From Maritimibacter harenae (GTDB lineage: Bacteria > Pseudomonadota > Alphaproteobacteria > Rhodobacterales > Rhodobacteraceae): a stretch of DNA of 41,451 bases. The stretch is taken from positions 713,820-755,270 of the forward strand of contig NZ_WTUX01000019.1 of assembly GCF_009882975.1 (NCBI RefSeq). The letters are read 5' to 3'. The position numbers and the translations under genes are program-made. Positions 23,641 to 31,454 of the stretch are shown here, one piece after another. Numbering within the stretch: position 1 is the first letter of the stretch; each line of letters opens with the position of its first letter. The notes beneath the pieces are model-generated. The model saw nothing but the letters and a program-made list of their open reading frames with translations. It searched no databases and was not told where the DNA came from.

Positions 23641-23797
23641 CGGCGCGTCCTTCCTTGCGGCGCGGGCAGACGTCGCAGGCCCCGGAGCAGGCGGCCGCCC
23701 CACAGCTGTCCTGCGGCGCGCGCCCGGTGAGCAGCAGCCCGGCGGCCAGGCCCAGGACGCTGGCCAGGGTGATGGCGAAGACAATGATAACTTCCAT
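23633..23797 (-). CDS. nqrM: NqrM-like Na+-NQR maturation protein (54 residues)
   Basis: A short gene, easily missed. One hydrophobic helix (about residues 3-24, VIIVFAITLASVLGLAAGLL) is followed by a Cys cluster SCGAAACSGACDVC and a basic tail RRKEGRADG. This matches NqrM, the small membrane protein with four Cys needed to load iron into the Cys4 site between NqrD and NqrE. A near-perfect ribosome site (GGAGGTG) lies in the end of apbE. It sits between apbE and the CBS gene and overlaps the latter by 8 bases. The four Cys are at residues 32, 37, 41 and 44. Confidence 0.8.
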   Translation of the reverse strand: MEVIIVFAITLASVLGLAAGLLLTGRAPQDSCGAAACSGACDVCPRRKEGRADG

Positions 23798-23800
23798 CGC

Positions 23801-24805
23801 TCACACCTCCTTCATCAGGGCCGCGATCCGGCCGGTGCGGGTAAGGGCGAGCCCGCTGCCCTCACGGCTCACGATGAGGGCGTTCAGGTCGTTGTCGCGC
23901 GCGAGCCCGTGGGCGTCGCCCGGCCCGGCGGCCATGAGCGCGGTGGCCCAGCCATCCGCCTCCATCGCCGTGGGGGCCACGACCGATACCGAGAGAAGCG
24001 TTGTTCGGACCGGCGCGCCCCTGGCCGGATCGATGATGTGGCCGTAGCTGCGACCGGCGAAATCGTAGCCGTTCACCCGGTTGCCCGAGGTGGCGATGGC
24101 GGCGCCGTCCAGCGCGATGATCCCGACAAGGCCGGTGGAGCCGGCGCGCGGGTCCTCGACCCCCGCCTGCCACATGCGTCCGTCCGGGTGGTGGCCCCAG
24201 GCCACGACTTCGCCGCCGAACTCGACGAAACCGGCCTGAGCGCCGGTGTCTTGCGCCAACGCGGCGAGCCGGTCGAGCGCGTGCCCCTTGGCGATGCCGC
24301 AGGGGTCGAAGGTCGTGCCGGCATTCGTTTTCACCAACGCCTTGCCCTCCACCGCGAGGTGCCGCCAGTCCGGTCTGGGTGCGCCCGTTTCTATGGGGCC
24401 GAAGCCATAGCGGGCGACCAATGGGCCCACGGTGGGGTCGAAATGACCGCCGCTCGCCGCCGCGATCCCGAGCGATCTGCGCGCCACGGCAAGGAGGTCG
24501 CGCCCTTGCGCGTGCCCGCCGCGCCCGGCCCGGTTGAAGACGCTGACCGCGCTGTCCGGGCGCCACGGCGACAGCGCCGCGTCGAGGTCCGCGAGCATCG
24601 CGTCGGCGGCCTGGACGAAGACCGCCAGGTCCACGCCATCCGGCAGGGTGGCGCTCCACGTGGTCCCGAAGGCCCCGCGCGTCACCGTCCGGGTTGCCGG
24701 GGTGCGGCCGACGAGCGGTGTGGCAGCCAGCCCTGCGGCCGTGGCGGCGAGCCCCGCGCCCAGGGCCAGGACATGCCGCCGTCCGAATATGGCACCGTCT
24801 TGCAT
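23801..24805 (-). CDS. apbE: FAD:protein FMN transferase (ApbE)
   Basis: 334 residues. A twin-arginine-like signal (FGRRHVLALGAGLAATAAGL) leads to the ApbE domain with VFNRAGRGG, TFDPCGIAKGHALDRLA, FVEFGGEVVAWG and DPARGAPVRTTLLSVSVVAPTAMEADGWATALMAAG. This enzyme attaches FMN from FAD to Thr (or Ser) in D-x-x-(S/T)-G-A-(T/S) motifs, here presumably of NqrC. ATG at 24805 has GGAGGG upstream. It follows nqrF by 4 bases, in the same operon, and is exported to the periplasm, where its target domain lies. Confidence 0.87.
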   Translation of the reverse strand: MQDGAIFGRRHVLALGAGLAATAAGLAATPLVGRTPATRTVTRGAFGTTWSATLPDGVDLAVFVQAADAMLADLDAALSPWRPDSAVSVFNRAGRGGHAQGRDLLAVARRSLGIAAASGGHFDPTVGPLVARYGFGPIETGAPRPDWRHLAVEGKALVKTNAGTTFDPCGIAKGHALDRLAALAQDTGAQAGFVEFGGEVVAWGHHPDGRMWQAGVEDPRAGSTGLVGIIALDGAAIATSGNRVNGYDFAGRSYGHIIDPARGAPVRTTLLSVSVVAPTAMEADGWATALMAAGPGDAHGLARDNDLNALIVSREGSGLALTRTGRIAALMKEV

Positions 24806-24809
24806 CGCG

Positions 24810-26030
24810 TTACCCTCCGAAGTCGTCATAATATATCATCTGCCGCTCCACACCGAGCCTGCGCAACGTCGCGAGCACGGCCGAGATCATCAGGGGCGGG
24901 CCGCAAAGGTAGAATTCGCAAGTCTCGGGCGCCGGGTGGCGGGCGAGGTGCCGTTCGAGCACCGTATGGATGAAACCCGTCGGCCCCTGCCAGCGGTCGC
25001 CCGGCGCGGGGTCGGAGAGCGCAGGCACCCAGTCGAAACGCGGGTGTGCGGCCGCCATGCCCTCGAACTCTTCGACGTAGTAGAGGTCCGCGACCGTGCG
25101 CGCCCCGTAGAAATAGGTGATCCGGCGATCGCCCCCGGCCGCGATCTGTTCGTGGGCGATGGCGCGCAGCGGGGCCATGCCCACGCCGCCGCCCACGAGG
25201 ACGATGTCGTTCGCGGTGTCGCGCACGTGGAACTCGCCGAAGGGTCCGGACACGTCGAGCATGTCGCCCGGCGCGCGCGCGAACAGCCATGAGGATACGA
25301 TTCCCGGCCGGATTTCGTCCTCGCGGCCCGCAGGCGGCACGGCGAGCCGGATGTTGAAGACCAGGGTGCCTTCGTCCTCGGGCCGGTTGGCGACCGAGTA
25401 GGCGCGGGTCGTGGGCTCCTCCGAGCGCGCCGTGAGGTGGTGCCAGCCGGCATGGTCCCAGGCCAGCGCGTGGGCCGCGTCGACCTCCATCTCGGCGAAA
25501 TCGAGCGCGTAGGGCGGCGCCGTGAGCTGCATGAACCCGCCCGCGCGTAGCGCGATCCCGCGCGGCTCGACCGGGCGCAGAACGAGTTCGCGGATGAGCG
25601 GCGCCATCATGCGGTTCGACACCACCTCGCAGGCGAAGGTTTCGGCGGCCAGGATGTCGCCGGGCACCGTCACGTCCACGTCGCCGCCCAGCACGACCTG
25701 GCAAGCCAGCCGCGTGTGTGCCCGCCGTTCGGCCGCGGACAGCAGGCTCGTCTCCGTGGGTTGCACGGCGTTGCAGCCCGGCCCCGTCGCCTCGACCCGG
25801 CAGAGCCCGCACGTGCCGCTGCCGCCACAGCCCGCGGGGATCGGGATGTCCGCGCCGTGGAGCGTGGACAAAAGCGTTTCGCCGCGCTGCGCGATGATCG
25901 GGTCCCCGCCGTTCACCACCACGTGGCTCGCCCCGCGCGGCAGCCAGGCCCGCCGCGCCACCAGAAGCCCGAGGCTGAGGATCAGCACGAGCGCCACCAT
26001 GACGCCGGATCCGACGAGGATCTCGCTCAT
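24810..26030 (-). CDS. nqrF: Na+-translocating NADH:quinone reductase subunit F (NADH dehydrogenase subunit)
   Basis: 406 residues. An N-terminal transmembrane helix (about residues 5-26) is followed by a [2Fe-2S] ferredoxin domain (CGGSGTCGLCRVEATGPGC... and RLACQV; the fourth ligand is the Cys of LACQV). An FAD/NADH reductase domain comes next, with RAYSVANRPEDEG for FAD, GGGVGMAPLRAIA and ITYFYGART for NADH, and ends in YYDDFGG. It is where electrons enter the complex from NADH. The start overlaps the nqrE stop by 4 bases (ATGA). Confidence 0.9.
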   Translation of the reverse strand: MSEILVGSGVMVALVLILSLGLLVARRAWLPRGASHVVVNGGDPIIAQRGETLLSTLHGADIPIPAGCGGSGTCGLCRVEATGPGCNAVQPTETSLLSAAERRAHTRLACQVVLGGDVDVTVPGDILAAETFACEVVSNRMMAPLIRELVLRPVEPRGIALRAGGFMQLTAPPYALDFAEMEVDAAHALAWDHAGWHHLTARSEEPTTRAYSVANRPEDEGTLVFNIRLAVPPAGREDEIRPGIVSSWLFARAPGDMLDVSGPFGEFHVRDTANDIVLVGGGVGMAPLRAIAHEQIAAGGDRRITYFYGARTVADLYYVEEFEGMAAAHPRFDWVPALSDPAPGDRWQGPTGFIHTVLERHLARHPAPETCEFYLCGPPLMISAVLATLRRLGVERQMIYYDDFGG

Positions 26031-26638
26031 GACGTCACCATCTGGGCGAAGGCGGAAAACCCGAGCGACAGCATGCCCGTCAGCAGGAAGGCCGCGCCGA
26101 GGCCGCGCAGCCCGGCGGGCAGGTCGGCATAGGCCAGCCGGCCGCGGATCGCGGCCAGCATGATCACCGCCAGCGCGAAGCCCGCCCCGGACCCGAGCCC
26201 GAAGACCGCGCTTTCGGCCAGGTCGTAGCGCCGCTCCACCATGAAGAGGCTCCCCCCGAGGATCGCGCATTGCACGGTGAGAAGCGGCAGGAACGCCCCG
26301 AAGGCCGCGTGGATCGTGGGCACGAAGCGCTGGAGAAGAATCTCGAGAAGCTGCACGGTGGCCGCGATCACGCCGATGAACGCCAGCAGCGACAGGTAGC
26401 TCAGGTCGAGCTCCGGGTAACCCGCCCAGCCCCAGGCGCCGGGGGCGAGGAGCAGGTCATAGACCACGCGATTGAGCGGGACGGTCAGGCCCAGCACCAG
26501 CGTCATCGCGACACCCAGCCCCAACGCCGCGTCGACCCGGCGCGACAGGGCGAGGAAGGTGCACAGCCCCAAGAAGAAGGTCAGCGGCATGTTCTCCACG
26601 AACATGGCGCGCAGGAAGAGGGCGCCAAGATCGGTCAT
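26027..26638 (-). CDS. nqrE: Na+-translocating NADH:quinone reductase subunit E
   Basis: 203 residues with about six transmembrane helices. The two half-membrane Cys motifs of the Cys4 iron site are present: MPLTFFLGLCTFLALSRRV near residue 25, and TVQCAILGGSLFM near residue 120. Together with the Cys of NqrD they bind the iron centre inserted with NqrM. Both ends overlap neighbouring genes by 4 bases. It is equivalent to RnfA in the related Rnf complex, but the gene order and the NqrF partner mark it as Nqr. Confidence 0.9.
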   Translation of the reverse strand: MTDLGALFLRAMFVENMPLTFFLGLCTFLALSRRVDAALGLGVAMTLVLGLTVPLNRVVYDLLLAPGAWGWAGYPELDLSYLSLLAFIGVIAATVQLLEILLQRFVPTIHAAFGAFLPLLTVQCAILGGSLFMVERRYDLAESAVFGLGSGAGFALAVIMLAAIRGRLAYADLPAGLRGLGAAFLLTGMLSLGFSAFAQMVTS

Positions 26639-27297
26639 TCCGCGGCCTCCCGGCGGTCGGGCGGCGTGTGGGCCAGGGGCTCGGCCTGCTCGCTGAGCGT
26701 CGCGCGGATCGCCCAGACGAGAAGCCCCAGCAGGAAGAACGCGCTTGGCGCGAGGAGCATGAGGCTCAGCGGTGTGAACCAGCCGCCATCCTCGACCGTG
26801 CGCAGGACAGGCACGCCCATCAGGGTGCCCTTGCCGAAAAGTTCGCGCAGGGTGCCGATCACCACGAGGATCAGCGAGTATCCCAGCCCGTTGCCCGCCG
26901 CGTCGACGACCGACGGCAGAACCGGGTTGTGGCGCGCGAACGACTCGGCGCGACCCAGCACGAGGCAGTTGGTGGTGATCAGGCTGACGAAGACCGACAG
27001 CCGCTGGCTGATGTCGAAGAAATAGGCCTGGAGCACCTGGTCGATCACGATCACCAGCGACGCGACGATCAGGATCTGGACGATCAGCCGGATGCTGACC
27101 GGGATGTGGCGGCGGATCAGGCTGATGATCGCCGCGGACAGGACCAGTACGGTGGTCAGGGCCACCGACATGGTCAGCGCTGTGTCGAGCGACGTGGTCA
27201 CCGCCAACGCCGAGCAGATTCCCAGGATCTGGAGCGTCACCGGGTTTTCCCGGATCAGCGGCGTGAAGAAGATGTGGCGAAGCGTGCGGCGGGCCAT
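26635..27297 (-). CDS. nqrD: Na+-translocating NADH:quinone reductase subunit D
   Basis: 220 residues, mostly hydrophobic. It has the Cys motifs LGICSALAVTTSLDTALTM and LITTNCLVLGRAE, which pair with those of NqrE for the membrane iron site. A hydrophilic C-terminal tail of about 20 residues (HTPPDRREAAE) is longer than usual. The stop overlaps the nqrE start (ATGA) and it lies one base from nqrC. Confidence 0.9.
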   Translation of the reverse strand: MARRTLRHIFFTPLIRENPVTLQILGICSALAVTTSLDTALTMSVALTTVLVLSAAIISLIRRHIPVSIRLIVQILIVASLVIVIDQVLQAYFFDISQRLSVFVSLITTNCLVLGRAESFARHNPVLPSVVDAAGNGLGYSLILVVIGTLRELFGKGTLMGVPVLRTVEDGGWFTPLSLMLLAPSAFFLLGLLVWAIRATLSEQAEPLAHTPPDRREAAE

Positions 27298-27298
27298 C

Positions 27299-28099
27299 TC
27301 AGAACTCCCTCCGCCGGATCGCGTCGATCACCGGGCCATAGCCGTCCGGGCCCAGCCAAAAGCGCACCATCTGCGTAACGCCGCGCCCGGTCCGGGAGGC
27401 GCCGGTGATGCCGTCGACCTCGTAAGGCGAGACGGCCGGCCCGCGTGCCACGGCGAATTTCATCGTGCCGGCCGGATCGCGCACCTGGGTGCCCTGAAAC
27501 CCGGCCTGCCAGCCCGGCTCCTCGATCCGCGCGCCAAGCCCCGGGGTCTCCGACTGGCGGGTGACGGTCATGCCCGCGATCGTGTTCATGTCGCCGGTGA
27601 GCGCGACCATCGCCTCGATCGGCCCGTTGTAACCCGAGCCGATCATCGGGAAGATCGCGGTCTCGACCCGGTCGTCGCGGCGCAGGATGTAGATCTGGAC
27701 GTAGCGCGGACGCGTGTCGATCCCGGCGATGTCCTGGTTGTCGTCGAGGTTGGCATAGTTGGCAGGGTCCTGAAGCGCGGCGTCGAGCGTGTCCGGCGTC
27801 ACGTCGCGCGCCGCCATCCCGGTTTCGAGGTCCACGACCACGGTGGAAAGCGTTGCGCCGTCGTCGGCCTCGAGCATCGCCTCCATCCCCGGGATGGCGT
27901 CGATCAGCGCTTCGAGGCGAAGCTGGGTTTCCGCCGCCCGGTTCGCCTGCTGGATTGGGCGCAGGACCACCGTCGCCCCGGTCACGAACAGCGAGCACAA
28001 CGCGGCGACCAGTATCGCCACCGCGATCGTCTTGCCGCGATTGTCGTTGGGCAGGGCGAGGAAGCGTTTCCACAGCGATATAGGGTTCAGGTCAGCCAA
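27299..28099 (-). CDS. nqrC: Na+-translocating NADH:quinone reductase subunit C (FMN-binding), Ser at the flavin site
   Basis: 266 residues. One N-terminal transmembrane helix (about residues 25-45) leads to a periplasmic FMN-binding domain. The flavinylation motif near the C-terminus reads DGITGASRTGRGV, so the position that normally carries Thr-linked FMN is Ser235. The flanking residues (RFWLGPDGYGPVIDAI) match NqrC. ApbE motifs tolerate Ser at this position, so FMN could still attach; this is inferred. It overlaps the nqrB end by 8 bases. Confidence 0.87.
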   Translation of the reverse strand: MADLNPISLWKRFLALPNDNRGKTIAVAILVAALCSLFVTGATVVLRPIQQANRAAETQLRLEALIDAIPGMEAMLEADDGATLSTVVVDLETGMAARDVTPDTLDAALQDPANYANLDDNQDIAGIDTRPRYVQIYILRRDDRVETAIFPMIGSGYNGPIEAMVALTGDMNTIAGMTVTRQSETPGLGARIEEPGWQAGFQGTQVRDPAGTMKFAVARGPAVSPYEVDGITGASRTGRGVTQMVRFWLGPDGYGPVIDAIRRREF

Positions 28100-28874
28100 G
28101 GCGTCGTCTCCGTCGGGCGTGCCAGGCGAGCAGCGCGAGCTCGTCCAGAAGGGGGGCGGTCAGGTTGGCGATCAGCGCGGCGCTCAGGGCAAGCTGTACG
28201 GTGGCGGCCCCTGTCCAGAGCGAAAGGAACAGCGCGATGAGGCCGCCGTAGAGCAGGCCCTGCGCCCAGCGGCCCAGCTGCGTGGCCGCGCTCGTGACCG
28301 GGTCGCATGTGAGCAGGGTGAAGGTGACGAGGATCGCCGGGGCGATGAACGGGTCGGCGACCGGCAGGCCCGCGAGGGCGGCAAGCCCGAGCGCGATGGC
28401 CGCGCCCGCCATCAGCCGGATCGACACGAGCCCGAAGGCGACCCCGATCCCGAGGGCCGCGAGCGCGCCCCAGGTCGCCGTGATCGGCAGCTCGGGCCAG
28501 GGCGCGGCGGGGTAGCCGAATCCAAGGAACGCGATGGCGACCGTCGCCGGATGCAGGATGTTGCGTCCCCAGCCGCCGAAGACCAGTTCGCCGATGACCA
28601 CGCCGAAGCTCACCCCCAGCACGTAGGCGAAGGGGCCGGGCGCGGCGGGCGCGAGCATCGCGATGGCGAGCGCCGTGATGACACCCGCGAGCGAGGGCGG
28701 CTGCGCGCGCAGCAGCATGAAGGCGAGCTGCCAGGCGTAGACGATCACCAGCGTGACGAGCAGGCGTACGATCCCGTCCCACCGCTCGGCCGTGATCCAC
28801 GTGACCGCAAGTGGCAGGAGCGCGAGCAGCAGGAAGAGCGCGACGGTTTCGCGGGTCCAAAGCCCCTTGATCAT
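28092..28874 (-). CDS. nqrB: Short, divergent NqrB-like subunit lacking the covalent-FMN loop
   Basis: 260 residues against about 400-415 for a standard NqrB. The core is clear: LGVSFGVVIGELVFGGWGRNILHPATVAIAFLGFGYP and LTCDPVTSAATQLGRWAQGLL align with NqrB. Between them the loop that normally carries the D-G-x-S-G-A-T FMN site is missing; GFGYP runs almost directly into the next helix (PAAPWPELPITATWGALAAL). The N-terminal extension of about 100 residues is also missing. Both reading frame ends are coupled to neighbours (ATGA with nqrA, 8-base overlap with nqrC), so it is not an obvious truncation by frameshift. NqrB normally forms the Na+ channel and quinone/riboflavin part. Confidence 0.85.
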   Translation of the reverse strand: MIKGLWTRETVALFLLLALLPLAVTWITAERWDGIVRLLVTLVIVYAWQLAFMLLRAQPPSLAGVITALAIAMLAPAAPGPFAYVLGVSFGVVIGELVFGGWGRNILHPATVAIAFLGFGYPAAPWPELPITATWGALAALGIGVAFGLVSIRLMAGAAIALGLAALAGLPVADPFIAPAILVTFTLLTCDPVTSAATQLGRWAQGLLYGGLIALFLSLWTGAATVQLALSAALIANLTAPLLDELALLAWHARRRRRLG

Positions 28875-30139
28875 GGCGCGACCTCCTCCGCCTCGGCCCG
28901 GTCGATCAGGGTGCGCAGCATGTCCGCGACCTTCGGCGCGGCCTGGGTGAGGTAGTCGATGAGCGCCAGGTCCTCTTCGACGAGCGAGAAGGCCCCGAGC
29001 GCCCGGGCGCTTTCCGTATCCCCGGCGGAAATCGCGCGGATCAGCGGCATCACCGGCACCGCGCCACAGAGCGCCTGGTCGAGCCCGGCGGTGGGCACGA
29101 GGGGCAGGGGGCGCGCGGACCGGCCGAGGGCCGCGCGCAGCCAGTGCGGCGGTTTTTCGGGGCCGGCATCCATGAGCGCGGTCACCTGGTGCACGCCGTG
29201 CCCGACCCAGCGCGCGCGCGTGCCGTCGATGGCGGAGCCCGCCAGCACGATGTGGCGGCCCGGGACCACCTTGCCCAGCATGAGTTCGCGGATATCGGCG
29301 CCGTGCTGCACCCGTCGCAGAAGCGGCGCGCGCATGCCCGGACCGGTGATCGCGACATGCTTGGTCTCCGGCACGTAGCCGCTTCTCAGGAGCGCGCCGA
29401 TGTCCGCGACCGCTTCCACGTGGATGTCCCAGACCGGGCGCTCGAAACTGGCGGGCGCGCGCGACAGGATATGCGGCCCGGCTAGGCCCCAGGGGTGCGG
29501 CGCGGGCGCCTCGATCCGCGTGACGCGGTCAGAGGCATCGCGGATGTCGACCTCGGCGCCGCGCGGGGTCACGAGGAAGACCGGGCCCTCGGTGAGCGCC
29601 CCGATCGCCTTCAGACCCGCCGCGAGCTCGGCCCCCCGGTCATGAACCCAGTCGAGCGGGCGGCCCGCCCCGGGGCGGGTGTCGTGGGCCATCACGAAAA
29701 TCGCGGCGGGCCGCGCCGCGCCGAACGCCGCGACCATGCCCGGGCGCTGGCGGAAGGCGCGCCAGAGGCCCGCGTTGGCCAGAAGTGTCCAGATCGCGGC
29801 CCCGTCCGTGGCCTTCGGTATGTCGAACCGATGCCGCCCGCCCTCGCCATCATGGTAGAAGAGCACCGAATTCAATCGCTTGCCGGGATCCATGTCGATC
29901 CGGGCGACGCGGGCGGGCATCGGTGCGGTGATGGCGAAGTCACGCGCCTTAATCGCGCGAAGCACGGGTTGGCCCTGTGCCACGCGGTCGCCGGGCTCGA
30001 CCAGGAGTTCAACGCGGAAATCGCCGCGAAACGGCGAACTGATCGAGGCCTCGCTCGTGATACGGGTCGCGCTGTCCGCCGGGGCCCGCGCGGGCGCCCC
30101 GGTGGGCACGGTCAATCCGATGGCACTTCGAGAAGCCAC
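28871..30139 (-). CDS. nqrA: Na+-translocating NADH:quinone reductase subunit A
   Basis: 422 residues, a soluble cytoplasmic subunit. SPFRGDFRVELLVEPGDRVAQGQPVL is a lipoyl-like opening, and the centre has HVAITGPGMRAPLLRRVQHGADI. The C-terminal section (VVPGRHIVLAGSAIDG, CGAVPVMPLIRAISAGD) fits NqrA/RnfC-like folds. It is slightly shorter than the usual 445 residues. A GTG start at 30139 is supported by AAGGAG upstream. First gene of the operon, it is divergent from a pentaheme cytochrome gene with 114 bases between. Confidence 0.86.
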   Translation of the reverse strand: MASRSAIGLTVPTGAPARAPADSATRITSEASISSPFRGDFRVELLVEPGDRVAQGQPVLRAIKARDFAITAPMPARVARIDMDPGKRLNSVLFYHDGEGGRHRFDIPKATDGAAIWTLLANAGLWRAFRQRPGMVAAFGAARPAAIFVMAHDTRPGAGRPLDWVHDRGAELAAGLKAIGALTEGPVFLVTPRGAEVDIRDASDRVTRIEAPAPHPWGLAGPHILSRAPASFERPVWDIHVEAVADIGALLRSGYVPETKHVAITGPGMRAPLLRRVQHGADIRELMLGKVVPGRHIVLAGSAIDGTRARWVGHGVHQVTALMDAGPEKPPHWLRAALGRSARPLPLVPTAGLDQALCGAVPVMPLIRAISAGDTESARALGAFSLVEEDLALIDYLTQAAPKVADMLRTLIDRAEAEEVAP

Positions 30140-30186
30140 GCGTTGCTCCTTCGGGTCGCGGTGTGATGTCCCGATGCTATCGAGAA

Positions 30187-30215
30187 TTTGTGACGAATCC
30201 AGATTACCTGTAGAG
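30187..30215 (+). promoter_or_regulatory. Candidate promoter for the pentaheme cytochrome
   Basis: TTGTGA (30187-30192), a 17-base spacer and TAGAGT (30210-30215) form a weak sigma70-like promoter about 40 bases before the start codon. The remainder of the 114-base gap (30140-30253) should hold the divergent nqrA promoter, but no clear box was found. Confidence 0.3.
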
Positions 30216-30253
30216 TGCTTCCTGCCAACCCCTTCATTTTACGGAAGGAATTT

Positions 30254-31444
30254 ATGTATATCATGCACAAGAATTCCCGGCTGCCGCGACGCATCACGGC
30301 GTTCTGCGCGGCGCTCGCCGTGGTCGTGGCCCCGCCGCTTTTCGCCCAATCCGAACCGGAGGGGGAGATCGAGGCGTTGGGTCAGGAACTGTCCACCTAC
30401 GTCTTTCCGGACGCCGGTCCCTACACGCCGGAAAGCATCGCCATCGGCAATGCGCGCCAGATCGAACTCTGGGCGCGCTCGGCCCATGCCGATGCAGGCG
30501 CCGAAGCGTTCTCTCACTGGGACGAGGACGGCGAGATCCCGGGAGCCTGCGCCGCGTGCCATTCGGGGCAGGGCTTTCGCGCCTTCCACGGCCTGGATGG
30601 CAGCACGCCCGGGCCGCTCCAATCGCCCGTTCCCACCGGCGGGGTGGTGGATTGCGAAACCTGCCACAACCCGGGGCTGGCCACGATCGAAACGGTGACC
30701 CTGCCATCGGGCGTCGCGCATCCGGCCGAGGCCGCCGAAGTGCCGTGCCTGACCTGCCACACGGGCCGGGCCGCGGGCGAACGGGTGGCGGGCGCGACCG
30801 CTGACATGCCCGACGACGCGGTGAACCCGGAGCTGTCCTTCGTCAATCCGCATTACAAGATCGCGGGGGCCACCTGGCTCGGCGGCTATGGTGGTGTGGG
30901 GTATCACTACCCCGGCAAGACCTACTCCGGCCGCTTCCTGCATGCCAAGCCGGTCGCGACCTGCCTGTCGTGCCACGAGCCGCACGCCCTGACGGTGAAC
31001 GAGGCGATCTGCCTGACCTGCCATCAGACCGGCCAGCCGGACGAGATCCGCATCTCGCGCCAGAGCTACGACGGCAGCGGCGACACCGAGAAGGGGATCG
31101 CGGCGGACATCCGGGCCAACAGCGACCTGCTGATGCGCGAGATGACCGCTTATGCCGAGGAGATCGCCGGGATCGGCCTGCTCTATGACGGCGCGCGCTA
31201 CCCGTATTTCTTCGCCGATGCCAACCTCGACGGTGTGGCCGATCAGTCGGACGGGCGGCCCGTGGCCTACAACGGCTGGACACCGCGGCTCTTGCGCGCC
31301 GCCTACAACTGGAAGGTCGTGAACGCCGATCCGGGCATCCACGTCCACAACCCGCATTACGCGCTGGAGCTGCTCTACGATTCGACCGAGGCGCTTGCGA
31401 CCGCGCGCGGGGCTGATTTCGCAGCAATGGGCCTTCTGCGGTAG
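30254..31444 (+). CDS. Secreted pentaheme c-type cytochrome
   Basis: 396 residues with a signal peptide (about residues 1-32, ending PPLFAQ). Five CXXCH heme sites are visible: CAACH (99), CETCH (134), CLTCH (165), CLSCH (237) and CLTCH (253). A DANLDGVAD segment resembles an EF-hand/calcium loop, and the C-terminal part has GIHVHNPHYALELL, with conserved-looking His that could serve as axial ligands. ATG at 30254 has GGAAGGAA upstream. The family is not one I recognise with certainty. It could carry electrons to or from a periplasmic oxidase or reductase. Its position, divergent from the Nqr operon, may be chance. Confidence 0.78.
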   Translation: MYIMHKNSRLPRRITAFCAALAVVVAPPLFAQSEPEGEIEALGQELSTYVFPDAGPYTPESIAIGNARQIELWARSAHADAGAEAFSHWDEDGEIPGACAACHSGQGFRAFHGLDGSTPGPLQSPVPTGGVVDCETCHNPGLATIETVTLPSGVAHPAEAAEVPCLTCHTGRAAGERVAGATADMPDDAVNPELSFVNPHYKIAGATWLGGYGGVGYHYPGKTYSGRFLHAKPVATCLSCHEPHALTVNEAICLTCHQTGQPDEIRISRQSYDGSGDTEKGIAADIRANSDLLMREMTAYAEEIAGIGLLYDGARYPYFFADANLDGVADQSDGRPVAYNGWTPRLLRAAYNWKVVNADPGIHVHNPHYALELLYDSTEALATARGADFAAMGLLR

Positions 31445-31454
31445 ACGCCGCGCC

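Noticed and set aside
28092-28874. NqrB as a frameshifted pseudogene
   Set aside because: The reading frame is open from a coupled ATGA start to an 8-base overlap with nqrC, with a conserved N-terminal and C-terminal core and no remnant of the missing loop nearby in another frame.
26027-30139. Rnf complex rather than Nqr
   Set aside because: NqrF with a [2Fe-2S] domain and FAD/NADH reductase is present and there is no RnfB or RnfC-type ferredoxin gene; the order A-B-C-D-E-F is that of Nqr.
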